A DNA stretch of 64,000 nucleotides from Roseibium porphyridii (lineage in GTDB: Bacteria; Pseudomonadota; Alphaproteobacteria; Rhizobiales; Stappiaceae), in contig NZ_CP120863.1 in the NCBI RefSeq assembly GCF_026191725.2, positions 5,684,001 to 5,748,000 on the forward strand, in the 5' to 3' direction. Positions 1 to 9,083 of the stretch are shown here, in pieces (within the stretch, counting starts at the first letter, position 1; each line of letters opens with the position of its first letter). Under the pieces are notes generated by a model, which was given only the letters and a program-made list of their open reading frames with translations, did not search any database and was not told the DNA's origin. Made by a program: the position numbers and the translations under genes.

Positions 1-70
1 CGTTGAACAAACACGGTAAAAAGGCCGGGCCGTCGATAGACAGATCAAACCTTGAGGGTTTTTTCGGAGG

Positions 71-589
71 TTAGGCCGTTCCGCGAACCGGGCGGTTGTT
101 TTCGATGTTGAACTTCATTCCGTCGAGAAGTTCTTCCAGATCCGGCCGCGCCGCCGGTCCATTGGAAATGTCCACGAGCATCAACGTGCCATCCGGCCGT
201 ATCCCGAAACTGCCCGGTTCAGCAAAAATCTTGTCAGTTTCAGCGTCCGAGAGAGGCTCTGAAACATAAAGCCCAAGCGAGCGCATCTGCGCCTCGCTCA
301 TTCCGTAGCCAAGCTCGAATTTCCAGCCGAACTCCTGCTGGTCAGCCCGCGCCTTTTCTTCGCTGTCGGCTGAAACAACCACGACGTCCAAGACATCGGT
401 CCAATTGTCCAATGCTGCATTCAGCTTGTTCAAGAACCGCTTGCAGCGCGGACAATGCTTGCCACGATAGACAAACATCATGGTCCAACGGTCTTTGGGT
501 TGACCGACGGCGACCGTACCTTCACGTCCGAGTACCGGAAAACGCATTTCCTCGAGACGTTCGCCCACGCGTGGTTTTGGAGAAGACAT
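71..589 (-). CDS. Peroxiredoxin-like (AhpC/TSA, redoxin) family protein
   Basis: This is a 172-residue protein of the thioredoxin-fold AhpC/TSA class, probably a cytosolic thiol peroxidase or redox protein because no signal peptide is visible. The fold's active-site region is a CPRC motif at residues 46-49, following a hydrophobic strand (TMMFVYRG), with a 'VVVSADSEEKA' stretch typical of peroxiredoxins. The C-terminal part has the expected 'GSFGIRPDGTLMLVDI' strand-turn. A CxxC at the peroxidatic position is more thioredoxin-like than classical 2-Cys Prx, so the exact reaction is uncertain. It is the last leftward gene at the window edge and is separated by about 200 bases from the permease gene behind it. 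Confidence 0.8.
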   Translation of the reverse strand: MSSPKPRVGERLEEMRFPVLGREGTVAVGQPKDRWTMMFVYRGKHCPRCKRFLNKLNAALDNWTDVLDVVVVSADSEEKARADQQEFGWKFELGYGMSEAQMRSLGLYVSEPLSDAETDKIFAEPGSFGIRPDGTLMLVDISNGPAARPDLEELLDGMKFNIENNRPVRGTA

Positions 590-788
590 TTGGTGTCCTT
601 CGTTTGATTATTGACTTGAAACTTCGCGATAGCCGAGAGGCAGCGGAAACAGCGTGCGCCAAAACCGATTCGCCGCTGCAAGATAGCAAAGACCGCAAGA
701 GATAGTGCCCCGCGCATGTTCAATATGCGTTGAGCTGCCCGGGCTACACGTTTTCAGGTTGAGCGGTCTGACAGTTCTGTCGACTCTA

Positions 789-1649
789 TCATGCAAACCG
801 TTTCGCACCTGCAACGCAGATGACGACCAGGATCGTGACACCGATCATGGAGGGCGCGATCGGTTCAGCCAGCAAGAAAGCAGCAAGGATAAGACCGAAG
901 AAAGGCTGTAACAGCTGCAGTTGTCCTACGCCCGCGGTGCCGCCGATGGCCAGGCCCCGATACCAGAAAACGAAACCGACAAGCATTGAAAAGACGGATA
1001 CGTAGGCAAGGCTCAGCCAAACTGGCAACTCCAGATCAGAGAAGGACTGCGGATATGTGACCGCTGCCAGACCTGCCATGAAGGGGAGTGACAGGATCAG
1101 CGCCCAGGATATCACCTGCCAACCACCCAGCCGACGCGAAAGCTGAGCGCCTTCCGCATAGCCCAGACCGCAGGCGACAATCGCGGCCAGCATGAACGCA
1201 TCACCGGTCAAAGATGCATCCGCACTCTGGGACAATGCAAACCCGACGACCGCCGCACTGCCCAGGATCGAAAAAAGCCAGAACAGGGGTGCGGGTCGTT
1301 CTCCGCCCCGCACCACGCCGAATGCCGCCGTCATCAAAGGCAACAAGCCAATAAACACGATGGAATGCGCCGCGGTGATGTGCTCCAGCGCAAGGGCTGT
1401 CAAAAGCGGAAAGCCGATGACCACGCCTAACGCAACAATCGCAAGCGATTTCAGGTCGGAAACAGATGGTCGCCGTTGCTTCATCAGACCAAGCAGAAGA
1501 CATGCCAGAACCGCAGCAAGCACTGCCCGGGCAGCCGTCAAAAAATACGGGTCAAAACCGCTTACAGCCACCCGCGTGGCCGGCAGTGAACCACTGAAGA
1601 TCAGCACACCAAGCAATCCGCTGCCCCAACCGGAAAATGAAGAGTTCAT
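789..1649 (-). CDS. DMT superfamily (EamA-type) permease
   Basis: A 286-residue inner-membrane protein with about ten hydrophobic segments in two repeated halves, the layout of EamA/RhaT drug/metabolite transporters. Examples are the N-terminal 'GLLGVLIFSGSLPATRVAV' and the C-terminal 'PFFGLILAAFLLAEPI', which is the repeat signature of the family. The open frame continues upstream to about 2240, but that extension lies inside the divergent regulator gene and lacks membrane character, so I start at the ATG at 1647-1649. The MocR-type regulator starts 114 bases away on the other strand and very likely controls this gene. The substrate cannot be read from sequence. Confidence 0.85.
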   Translation of the reverse strand: MNSSFSGWGSGLLGVLIFSGSLPATRVAVSGFDPYFLTAARAVLAAVLACLLLGLMKQRRPSVSDLKSLAIVALGVVIGFPLLTALALEHITAAHSIVFIGLLPLMTAAFGVVRGGERPAPLFWLFSILGSAAVVGFALSQSADASLTGDAFMLAAIVACGLGYAEGAQLSRRLGGWQVISWALILSLPFMAGLAAVTYPQSFSDLELPVWLSLAYVSVFSMLVGFVFWYRGLAIGGTAGVGQLQLLQPFFGLILAAFLLAEPIAPSMIGVTILVVICVAGAKRFA

Positions 1650-1708
1650 CGCGACAAATCCTTTTTTGGATTTGTAGGTGGATTGGGCCAGCAAAGGCAG
1701 ATACAGAT

Positions 1709-1734
1709 CAATACAATATTTAAAAACTGTATTG
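1709..1734. promoter_or_regulatory. Inverted repeat in the DMT/MocR divergent promoter
   Basis: CAATACA at 1709-1715 and its exact reverse complement TGTATTG at 1728-1734 are separated by 12 AT-rich bases. The dyad lies in the short stretch between the permease start (1649) and the chosen regulator start (1764). It is a candidate operator for the MocR-type regulator encoded next door. Function is inferred from position and symmetry only. Confidence 0.5.
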
Positions 1735-1763
1735 GTTTTCCTGACCATACAACGGAGCCGAAG

Positions 1764-3164
1764 GTGACAGAAGCAACACGCCGAAACCTTGTCGTGGAAC
1801 ATATCAACCGCAGGATCCAGTCCAGAACACTTGGCCCGGGAGACAAGCTGCCTTCGGTTCGCGGACTTGCTGCCACCTTGCAGGTGTCTGCGTCGACAGT
1901 CGTAGAGGCTTATGACGTTCTGGTGGCTGAAGGCATCATTTGGGCACGGCGCGGTTCCGGATTTTTTGTCGCCGACAGGGCTCAACCCTTTGCAGTGTCT
2001 CAAACCGGGCCACAGCTGGAGCGTGAGGTTGACTCCCTTTGGGTCGCAAGACAATCGATAGATGCGGAAAACGACGTGACCAAGCCTGGCTGTGGTTGGC
2101 TGCCAAGCGATTGGATGCCGGTTGATGCACTGCGCCGGGCCATGCGTCAGGTTGCGCGCGCCAGCAGTGCCGTATTGACCGACTACGGCAACGCTCAAGG
2201 ACACCTGGAGTTGCGGCACCTGATTGCCCGCAAGCTTCATGATCAGGCCATCGAGGCGGGCCCGGACTGTATTCTTTTGACGAACTCGGGCTCACAGGCC
2301 CTGGATCTGGTCTGCAGACTTTTGCTCAGTCCAGGGGACACCGTTCTGGTTGACGACCCGTGTTACTTCAATTTCCACGCCCTCCTCAGAGCCCACCAGA
2401 TCAAAATCGTCAGCGTGCCCTTCACGCCAAAAGGCCCAAACCTGGCGGCTCTGGAAGACATTCTGAAAGATCAACGCCCGCGGCTTTATCTTACCAATTC
2501 TGCGCTGCACAACCCGACCGGAGCGACGCTCTCAGCCACAACGGCCCACCGTGTCCTGTCGCTTGCCGAAACGCATGATCTCATAATCGTGGAAGATGCA
2601 ATCTTTGCCGAATTTGAACCGACGCTTTCTCCACGCCTTGCTGCGCTGGACGGGCACAACCGGGTCCTGACAATTGGCAGTTACTCCAAGACACTGTCGG
2701 CCTCCTTGCGTTGCGGCCACATCGTGGCCCGACGGGACTGGATCGAAGCGCTGACGGATTTACAGGTTGCGACCAATTTTGGTGGACCCAGCCCGATGGT
2801 GAGCGAAGTGCTGCATACGGCCTTGACCGATGGAGGCTACCGCAAACACATGGAGGCCCTGATTTCCAGGCTCGACCGTCGGCGTTCCCAAATGACCAGA
2901 GAACTAGGTGCATTGGGACTGAAGCCGTGGGTAAAGCCCCGAGGTGGCTTCTATCTCTGGTGCGAGTTTCCCAACCAGATCGACGCGGCTTCCGTTGCAC
3001 GTCGGTCTCTGACACGAGGAGCTGTTTTCGCCCCGGGCAACGTCTTCAGCGCATCTCAGAGCATGTCTTCCTTCATGCGCTTCAACGTCAGTCAACTGGA
3101 ATCCGGTCACCTGAAATTGCTCGGCGAACTGATAAAAGCCGGCGATACTGCGGACAGAACCTGA
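1764..3164 (+). CDS. MocR-family (GntR HTH + aminotransferase-like) regulator
   Basis: A PLP-binding transcription factor. An N-terminal GntR winged helix (about residues 1-70, with 'GDKLPSVRGLAATLQVSASTVVEAYDVL' seen in pieces) is followed by a class I/II aminotransferase-like domain. That domain keeps the fold's landmarks, including 'NPTGAT' and the PLP-lysine region 'GSYSKTLSASLRCG'. I choose the GTG at 1764 because GGAG at 1754-1757 sits six bases upstream. The in-frame TTG at 1683 has no good ribosome site and would place the 1709-1734 dyad inside the gene. The divergent DMT permease is the likely target. Confidence 0.88.
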   Translation: MTEATRRNLVVEHINRRIQSRTLGPGDKLPSVRGLAATLQVSASTVVEAYDVLVAEGIIWARRGSGFFVADRAQPFAVSQTGPQLEREVDSLWVARQSIDAENDVTKPGCGWLPSDWMPVDALRRAMRQVARASSAVLTDYGNAQGHLELRHLIARKLHDQAIEAGPDCILLTNSGSQALDLVCRLLLSPGDTVLVDDPCYFNFHALLRAHQIKIVSVPFTPKGPNLAALEDILKDQRPRLYLTNSALHNPTGATLSATTAHRVLSLAETHDLIIVEDAIFAEFEPTLSPRLAALDGHNRVLTIGSYSKTLSASLRCGHIVARRDWIEALTDLQVATNFGGPSPMVSEVLHTALTDGGYRKHMEALISRLDRRRSQMTRELGALGLKPWVKPRGGFYLWCEFPNQIDAASVARRSLTRGAVFAPGNVFSASQSMSSFMRFNVSQLESGHLKLLGELIKAGDTADRT

Positions 3165-3180
3165 CCTTTGGGAACGAACC

Positions 3181-4014
3181 CTAGAACCAGAATCCTTCCC
3201 GGCGCCAGATCGTCAGATTGCCGCGAACGGGAGGTGACGGAGTTCCGCCTAGAATGGTGAATTCCATTCCACCGTTGATGCCCTTGCCACCAGTTTGCTT
3301 CAAGGTGACCCATTCATTGCATTGCGGGCCGCCGCTTGAGCTCTGACACATATCGATGCGCACGCTCTTCTCATCGATCTTGTTCCAGACCCAGTCGACA
3401 ATTGCGACATGACCATTCCAGACCATGAAGTCGAGCGGTTTCACTTCATGGACGTCATCGATGTTGATCTTGGCAACGTGCTTTGGATAGTTCTTAGGTG
3501 AAACGCCGTAGTACTTGTCCCACTCGCCGGTATAGATCAGGAAATTGGCTATGAAACCGATGCAATCCATGCCGAAGAAACGGTCCTGAACCATCTGCTG
3601 CAACGCTGCACGGTCCGACATCTTGTCAAAATACATTTTCTTGATCTTGCCGGTCTGCTCGACATCCTTGGAACCGTCCTTTTTTGCGCGTCCACAGACA
3701 TCGACCTTGTATTTGTCCATCAGCTCCTTGTTCTTGAGCATGAAATTCCAGATCTTCACAAAGGCCTTGTCATTTCCCTGACCCTTCAGCGCCAGATCAA
3801 TCGCCTTGCCGCCGACATGCTGATTGAGGTTGATGCCACTGGCATCCTTGATCCATCTGAAATTCTTATAAAAACTGGTCGCGCTGTCATTGCCGCCGTT
3901 GCCACGGTCCTTACAAAGATACTGACTCAGCTTGACAGGACCTGCACTGGTCTGGAGACCCGGACTGGTGAGATGGTCTACGTAATGGTATGGCAGGAAA
4001 AAGGACTCAGCCAC
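3181..4014 (-). CDS. Uncharacterised protein with NlpC/P60-like Cys-His motifs
   Basis: I do not recognise this 277-residue protein as a named family. The middle contains 'FFGMDCIGFIANFL' and, about 60 residues later, 'VWNGHVAIVDW'. A Cys at a helix start followed by a His in a 'GHVAI' strand is the arrangement of papain-like NlpC/P60 peptidases and amidases. There is no signal peptide or membrane segment. The GTG at 4012-4014 is chosen because AGGGAG (4022-4027) lies seven bases upstream; an earlier TTG at 4107 has no ribosome site. It ends 16 bases from the convergent MocR gene. A peptidoglycan amidase or effector-like enzyme is possible but inferred. Confidence 0.6.
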   Translation of the reverse strand: MAESFFLPYHYVDHLTSPGLQTSAGPVKLSQYLCKDRGNGGNDSATSFYKNFRWIKDASGINLNQHVGGKAIDLALKGQGNDKAFVKIWNFMLKNKELMDKYKVDVCGRAKKDGSKDVEQTGKIKKMYFDKMSDRAALQQMVQDRFFGMDCIGFIANFLIYTGEWDKYYGVSPKNYPKHVAKINIDDVHEVKPLDFMVWNGHVAIVDWVWNKIDEKSVRIDMCQSSSGGPQCNEWVTLKQTGGKGINGGMEFTILGGTPSPPVRGNLTIWRREGFWF

Positions 4015-4395
4015 ATTCACTCTCCCTAAATTGGCCCCCGCATTTGGCCCCTTTTCGGTGTCGTGACCAGCATCAGATCCCTGAGTACCGGCGTGGCTAA
4101 ATTGCAAGGACAGCGGGGTCCTGTCTGTCTTCTACATCACACATTTCTCATCGATATACGTCGCAGCTTCCTTATTTGGACGCTGGATTGGGCTCACTCC
4201 TCACTATTTGCCTGATGATCGGGCAGAGAAGCTGAGCCGACTAATTTTCTTCGGTTTCCTGATTGCTGAGCAACAATTCATCGCCTAGTCTTCCATCATC
4301 GGCTTCGGCCGTCGACTTCACTACCTGTGATTGCAATTCGATTGATAGGCAGTTGCATGACGGATCAGTGCAGTCAAACTGAGGGAGAGAAAATC

Positions 4396-6294
4396 GTGAC
4401 AAAATTTAAAGAACAAGAACAGTCATTCGACGAATTTGACGAAGCCATCAATCCGCCACCGGAAGTGACCGAATTCGACCATGTGGTCGATGAGGCCCTT
4501 TCCAGGCGCGGGTTCCTTGGGGGCGTCATGGCATTTGGTGCCGGATCGTTCGTGCTCGGCACTTCTGTCTTCGGTGCCGGAGAGGCCGCAGCGCAGAATT
4601 CTCGCCTGGGCTTCAAACAGGTGGCAGCCAACACGCTCGACGACATTACCTTGCCCGATGGCTATTCCAGCCATGTGGTTATTCGCTGGGGCGACCCGAT
4701 GTTTTCCGGCGTTGCTGAATTCGACCATGCGACCCGCGGAAACGGCGAAAGCCAGGCCGGTGCTTATGGCGACAACATCGATGGTATGGCCCTCTTTGAA
4801 CTTGGTGACGCGTCGGTTCTGGTCAACAACAACGAATATACCAACCGGAAGATCATTTGGGGCAATCGGCCGGAAGGAAAGTCGGAGACGGATGACGATG
4901 TCCTGAAGGGCATGATGGCGCATGGCGTCTCGGTGATCGAAATTGCCAAGGGCGACAATGGCTGGGCGCTGGTCAAGGACAGCAAATACAATCGGCGCAT
5001 CACGCCTCAAACCGAAATGGAAATTACGGGGCCCGCAGCCGGTCATGCCTTGATGCAGACGGAAGCCGATCCGGCCGGAAAATTGACAAAGGGAACCTGG
5101 AACAACTGCGGCAATGGACGCACGCCCTGGGGCACCTATCTTGCCTGCGAGGAAAATTTCAACGGCTACTTCTCGTCATCAAATCCGGATATCGAGCGAA
5201 CCGATGCGCAGAAGCGCTATGGGGTTAACGTTGAAGACTGGGGCTATGGCTGGGCCCAGATCGATGACCGGTTCGACATTGCCAAACACCCGAACGAATC
5301 CAATCGTGCGGGCTGGGTGGTCGAAATCGATCCGTCAGACCCGACATCGACACCCAAAAAGCGGACCGCACTGGGCCGGTTCAAGCACGAGAACGCCGAA
5401 GTCGTGGTCAATGGAGACGGACGTATCGTTGTCTATATGGGTGATGATGAACGCGGCGAGTTCCTTTACCGGTTTATCTCCGACGGTGTTTATGCCGAAG
5501 GCGCGGACAATTCCGATCTGTTGGCTGAAGGAACGCTTTATGCCGCGAAGTTCCATCCAGACGGTACCGGTCAGTGGCTGGCGTTAACGCCAGAAACGAC
5601 AGGCATGGCGTCGGCTGCCGAGGTCGTGATCAATGCCCGCACCGCTGGCTCCAAAGTTGGCGCGACAACAATGGACCGGCCGGAATGGGTTGCTGCCAAC
5701 CCGAAAAAAGCTGAGATCTATTGCGCTCTGACCAACAACAAGAACCGCGCAATCAAGCCCAATGCAGGCGGAGACCCAACTCCGGCTATGGGTCCTAACC
5801 CGCGCGCGGAAAACCACTATGGACAGATCGTGCGCTGGTGGCCTTCAGGCGGCAACCACACCAGCGACAGCTTCACCTGGGACCTTTTTGCTCTGGCTGG
5901 CAACCCAACTGTTCATCAGGACGCCTACGGCGGATCGGTGAACATCAATGAGGGCAACATGTTCAATTCGCCGGATGGGTTGTTCTTTGACACCAAGGGC
6001 CTGTTGTGGATTCAGACCGATGGCAATTACTCCAATGAGGAGGATTTTGCCGGACACGGAAACAACCAGATGCTGGTGGGTGACCCTGCGACCGGCGAAA
6101 TCAAGCGGTTCCTGGTTGGCCCGAAAGAATGCGAAGTGACCGGTGCGGCAATGTCCAGCGACGGCAAAACACTTTTCGTTGGCATTCAGCACCCTGGCGA
6201 GCGTGGTGATTCGCATTGGCCTGAAGGCGGCGACAGTGTCCCACGTTCTGCCGTTATCGCGGTAACTCGGGATGACGGTGGCCAGCTCGGCTGA
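4396..6294 (+). CDS. PhoX-family alkaline phosphatase-like protein (DUF839), Tat-exported
   Basis: A 632-residue protein of the PhoX/DUF839 family, calcium/iron-dependent phosphomonoesterases exported folded through Tat. A twin-arginine motif SRRGFLGG starts near residue 36 and is followed by a hydrophobic stretch ending 'AAAQ'. This is a long n-region, as is usual for PhoX. The body has family-typical segments such as 'NNCGNGRTPWGTYLACEENFNGYF' (seen in pieces), 'GDDERGEFLYRFIS' and 'DGLLWIQTDG'-like strands. The GTG at 4396 follows GAGGGAGAG; an ATG-like start at 4327 is less well placed. No Pho box was recognised upstream, so phosphate control is unproven. Confidence 0.88.
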   Translation: MTKFKEQEQSFDEFDEAINPPPEVTEFDHVVDEALSRRGFLGGVMAFGAGSFVLGTSVFGAGEAAAQNSRLGFKQVAANTLDDITLPDGYSSHVVIRWGDPMFSGVAEFDHATRGNGESQAGAYGDNIDGMALFELGDASVLVNNNEYTNRKIIWGNRPEGKSETDDDVLKGMMAHGVSVIEIAKGDNGWALVKDSKYNRRITPQTEMEITGPAAGHALMQTEADPAGKLTKGTWNNCGNGRTPWGTYLACEENFNGYFSSSNPDIERTDAQKRYGVNVEDWGYGWAQIDDRFDIAKHPNESNRAGWVVEIDPSDPTSTPKKRTALGRFKHENAEVVVNGDGRIVVYMGDDERGEFLYRFISDGVYAEGADNSDLLAEGTLYAAKFHPDGTGQWLALTPETTGMASAAEVVINARTAGSKVGATTMDRPEWVAANPKKAEIYCALTNNKNRAIKPNAGGDPTPAMGPNPRAENHYGQIVRWWPSGGNHTSDSFTWDLFALAGNPTVHQDAYGGSVNINEGNMFNSPDGLFFDTKGLLWIQTDGNYSNEEDFAGHGNNQMLVGDPATGEIKRFLVGPKECEVTGAAMSSDGKTLFVGIQHPGERGDSHWPEGGDSVPRSAVIAVTRDDGGQLG

Positions 6295-6315
6295 CGTCAC
6301 AGTTGATCGAACGAA

Positions 6316-6345
6316 AGACCGGCGCGGCAATTGCCGCGCCGGTCT
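6316..6345. terminator. 30-base perfect palindrome between convergent genes
   Basis: Positions 6316-6330 and 6331-6345 are exact reverse complements with no spacer; the arms begin AGACCGGCGCGG. It lies between the ends of the PhoX-like gene and the hemerythrin gene, which converge here, so a bidirectional terminator is likely. Neither side has a clean U-tract immediately after the stem. Confidence 0.6.
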
Positions 6346-6378
6346 CCTGAAAGCCAAGCGACTTTTTCAGATAGACGC

Positions 6379-6945
6379 TTATCCGCGTAGCCGATGATGC
6401 AAGATGATCGGCACGGCCAGTTCTTCCTCATCCGCCAGATGCCGGTCGAGAAAGGCTTCTATTGTTTCGGCAAGGCCGTGCAACAGACCGGCTTCTTCAC
6501 GTGCCTGCGGTTCATCCAGCCGGGTCAACTTGATGGCCCGGTTTGCGGTCTCAGTGAACTCGTCCAGGACACGGTCGAGTTCCTGATGATCCTTTTCCAG
6601 GATTTCAAGACCTGCATCAAACCTGGGATCGGCGGCAGAGAGTTCCGGGAAATAGTTTCTGTCTTCCCAGGTATGATGACCGTGAAGGTTCGCGACCAAG
6701 GCATTTCCATAATATGACAGCCGTCCTGCATAGTCATCGGAAGCGCGCCCCTTGGCCAGATACAGCTCGGTTTCAGTCCGAACCAGCTCCCCAAGTTGGC
6801 GGAACATCTGATGTGCACCCAGCCAATGCCTGGTTTTGTCCTTGAAACCGGGATGCGCCTCCCAGCTGTCCCTTGGATAGTCATCCAGCAGAAGACGCAT
6901 TTCTGCGGGCATGTCGTTTGTGCGTAAATTGAACGTCGGTGTCAT
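6379..6945 (-). CDS. Hemerythrin-like (HHE) domain protein
   Basis: A 188-residue, mostly helical protein with the spaced His/Glu residues of a hemerythrin di-iron site. These are 'WLGAHQMF', 'HGHHTWEDRNYFPEL', 'LEKDHQELDRVLDEF' and 'FLDRHLADEEELAVPIILHH'. Such proteins bind oxygen, nitric oxide or peroxide, or act as iron/oxygen sensors; no output domain or signal peptide is present here. It is transcribed alone, converging on the PhoX-like gene. Family assignment is firm; the role is not determinable. Confidence 0.85.
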   Translation of the reverse strand: MTPTFNLRTNDMPAEMRLLLDDYPRDSWEAHPGFKDKTRHWLGAHQMFRQLGELVRTETELYLAKGRASDDYAGRLSYYGNALVANLHGHHTWEDRNYFPELSAADPRFDAGLEILEKDHQELDRVLDEFTETANRAIKLTRLDEPQAREEAGLLHGLAETIEAFLDRHLADEEELAVPIILHHRLRG

Positions 6946-7301
6946 CGTCTTCTCCTTTCTCCATCCTGTAGTTCCCGTAAAAACGCCTTATCAGGCAGAC
7001 CATCATCGGTGCATTCGACGCGACAGATTCGTGCATTTGTTTCCGGGACATCAGAAGAGCCTTATGTCGGCATGCCTTTACCGGAATTCCAGTTGTTCGG
7101 GTGCAATGCGGATATGCAGAATGTGCTTATGCCGGCAACCAATCGAGAGATTTACGTGTGGGACAGCGATGCTTCAGCTGCGCGATGGCGCAACTGTGAG
7201 CGGAATTCCATCTCGCCTGACTTGCATTTTCGGGAGATCGACCAGAGTGTTGACTCACTACAGTTCCAGACAACGCACACTCAGCGAGCTTCTTTCAGCC
7301 C
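6946..7301. other. Intergenic region, divergent promoters
   Basis: These 356 bases lie between two divergently transcribed genes. I find no convincing short coding frame with a ribosome site, no tRNA and no strong dyad. It presumably holds both promoters. Confidence 0.4.
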
Positions 7302-7940
7302 ATGGCAACGATCGAATATGTCTATTCCGCTCATTCCGGCTATGCCTATCTCGGTTCAGCGGAATTCATGCGGATTTGCGCCGACAATACCGTCACACTG
7401 ATCCACAAACCAATCCTGCTGTCTCCCGTGATAGATGCCCAGCGGGCTCCCTCGTTTCGAGGCCGGACGCAACAGCACGTGGACTATTTTTTCGGTCGGG
7501 AAATTGAACGATGGGCCGAGTTTCGAAACGTACCCATCATCAATTATCGACCCAGCCAGCATGATGCCGACTACAGTCTTGCCTCGGGAATGATCCTTGC
7601 TCTTGGCGAAACCGGTCCGCAGACGGATGCCATGGCGCATGGGCTGTTGGAAGCCCATTGGCGTGACGACATGGATCTTTCAGACCTGTCTGGCCTGAAA
7701 GCGCTTGCCACCTCGCTAGGGCACGATGCTGATGCGCTTCTTGCAAAGGCAGGCTCAGAGGAAATGCAATCCAGGCTGCAAGCCAACACGCGTTGGGCGC
7801 AAGAGAAAAACGTTTTCGGTTCACCGACCTACATCGTTGATGGCGACCCTTTTTACGGGCAAGACCACCTTGAGCTGGTGAAGCGTGCACTTCATACGCC
7901 TTTCAAGGCTCCCGGTTGGTCAAATCCGCCCGTTAAATAA
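7302..7940 (+). CDS. 2-hydroxychromene-2-carboxylate isomerase-like DsbA-fold protein
   Basis: A 212-residue member of the DsbA-like/kappa-GST fold. It opens with 'IEYVYSAHSGYAYLGS', the strand and active-site turn of 2-hydroxychromene-2-carboxylate isomerases, and ends with the cis-proline region 'NVFGSPTYIVDGDPFYGQDHLE', which is diagnostic of the family. Classic members act in naphthalene-type aromatic degradation with glutathione. No other aromatic-degradation gene is nearby, so this may be a generic glutathione-dependent isomerase. There is no CxxC, so it is not a disulfide oxidase. Confidence 0.85.
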   Translation: MATIEYVYSAHSGYAYLGSAEFMRICADNTVTLIHKPILLSPVIDAQRAPSFRGRTQQHVDYFFGREIERWAEFRNVPIINYRPSQHDADYSLASGMILALGETGPQTDAMAHGLLEAHWRDDMDLSDLSGLKALATSLGHDADALLAKAGSEEMQSRLQANTRWAQEKNVFGSPTYIVDGDPFYGQDHLELVKRALHTPFKAPGWSNPPVK

Positions 7941-8061
7941 TGTAAGCCTTTACCGGTCCTTTTGATTGGCGACCTGAAAGGTTGAAGTGCCAAGTCAGTC
8001 GGCAGTCCTGCCCTCTCTCCGGTGCTCAGTTCAAAAGTTCGCCGTTTTCAGGGAACAAAGT

Positions 8062-8919
8062 TCAGGACAACAGTTCCTGAATCACATGGGCCTGCTGCTT
8101 GCGGCCGTCGGGATCTGCTGCCGTCTTGAAACGGGTGAACTCCTCACCCCATTTGGAGGTACGCTTTCGAATGGGCGGCTCATTCGCCTCGACACACTCA
8201 AGGACCACTGAGGCGACCTTTTCCGCTGTCTGGTAGATGTCGCTGCCTGCGGCCCTGCCCTGTGCGCCACCGATGTATTTCTGAAGGATGGGTAGATATT
8301 CATCCTCCAGCAGGCCACCGGTCTCCTCGACCTGTTTCATGACATTGGCTGCGAATTCGGACTGGATTCCGCCAGGCTCTATTGTTGTGAAATCGATGCC
8401 GAAATTCGGCGATACGTAACTGGCCAAAGCTTCTGTATATCCTTCGACCGCAAATTTGGCAGCGCAATAGATCTCATTGAACGGCTGACCGACCAGGCCG
8501 CCAACCGAGGAAACAGTGACGACGTGTCCTTTGCGCGCTTTGCGCATATGTGGAATGACCGCTTTGGTGCATCGGACAACGCCCATGAAATTGACGTCCA
8601 TGACCCAGTTGATTTCTTCTTCGCTCGCCTGTTCCGTTGTGCGCACATATCCGGCACCGGCATTGTTGATCAGTGTGTCTATCCGCCCCGTGGTAGCAAT
8701 CACATGTTCGACGGCGGCGTTGACGCTTGCACTGTCCTGAACATCCAGTTGCAACACTTTCAGCGATACGGCGGCATCTTCAGCTGCGGCATCGAGGTGA
8801 GACCGCTTGGAAAGGTTGCGCATCGTGGCATAGACCGTGTGACCCGCCTTGGCAGCCTGCACAGCGATTTCGACACCCAGACCCGTGGATGTGCCGGTGA
8901 TGAGAATGACTTTAGACAT
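8062..8919 (-). CDS. Short-chain dehydrogenase/reductase (SDR)
   Basis: A 285-residue classical SDR. The cofactor motif TGTSTGLG is at residues 8-15, the NNAG motif is present, the catalytic serine strand is 'VVTVSSVGG', and the YxxxK motif is YCAAK. The ATG at 8917-8919 follows AGGA about nine bases upstream. The TetR gene is divergent, and an 18-bp palindrome sits in this gene's putative promoter, so the reductase is very likely derepressed by the TetR ligand. The substrate is unknown. Confidence 0.9.
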   Translation of the reverse strand: MSKVILITGTSTGLGVEIAVQAAKAGHTVYATMRNLSKRSHLDAAAEDAAVSLKVLQLDVQDSASVNAAVEHVIATTGRIDTLINNAGAGYVRTTEQASEEEINWVMDVNFMGVVRCTKAVIPHMRKARKGHVVTVSSVGGLVGQPFNEIYCAAKFAVEGYTEALASYVSPNFGIDFTTIEPGGIQSEFAANVMKQVEETGGLLEDEYLPILQKYIGGAQGRAAGSDIYQTAEKVASVVLECVEANEPPIRKRTSKWGEEFTRFKTAADPDGRKQQAHVIQELLS

Positions 8920-9065
8920 GGCAGGTTTTCCTGAAAAATGACGGGTATTCGACGCACAGGCACAAACCATCTTCAGATCGGGTCGCGAGAGCCGCGAGTG
9001 GCGGCATCCATTGGTCCGCTGCGGATGCAGGGCTTGCCGCGTGTGCACCAGTAGCACTCTTAATT

Positions 9066-9083
9066 AATGAGCAATTGCTCATT
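9066..9083. promoter_or_regulatory. TetR-type operator palindrome
   Basis: AATGAGCAATTGCTCATT is a perfect 18-bp palindrome between the divergent SDR and TetR genes. On the minus strand a consensus -35 hexamer TTGACA (9088-9083) directly precedes it, and an AT-rich -10-like AATTAA follows after a 17-base spacer. A bound repressor would therefore block the SDR promoter. Assignment as the TetR site is inferred from position. Confidence 0.75.

Noticed and set aside
47..64. Possible small terminator AAACC-TTGAG-GGTTT plus T-run at the window start
   Set aside because: Only five A-T-rich pairs and the gene it would serve is outside the window.
1650..2240. Upstream extension of the DMT permease frame to a 483-residue protein
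   Set aside because: The added part is antisense to the MocR gene, not hydrophobic, and the ATG at 1649 starts exactly at the first membrane helix.
4108..4395. Pho box before the PhoX-like gene
   Set aside because: No pair of CTGTCAT-like repeats at the proper spacing could be found by eye.
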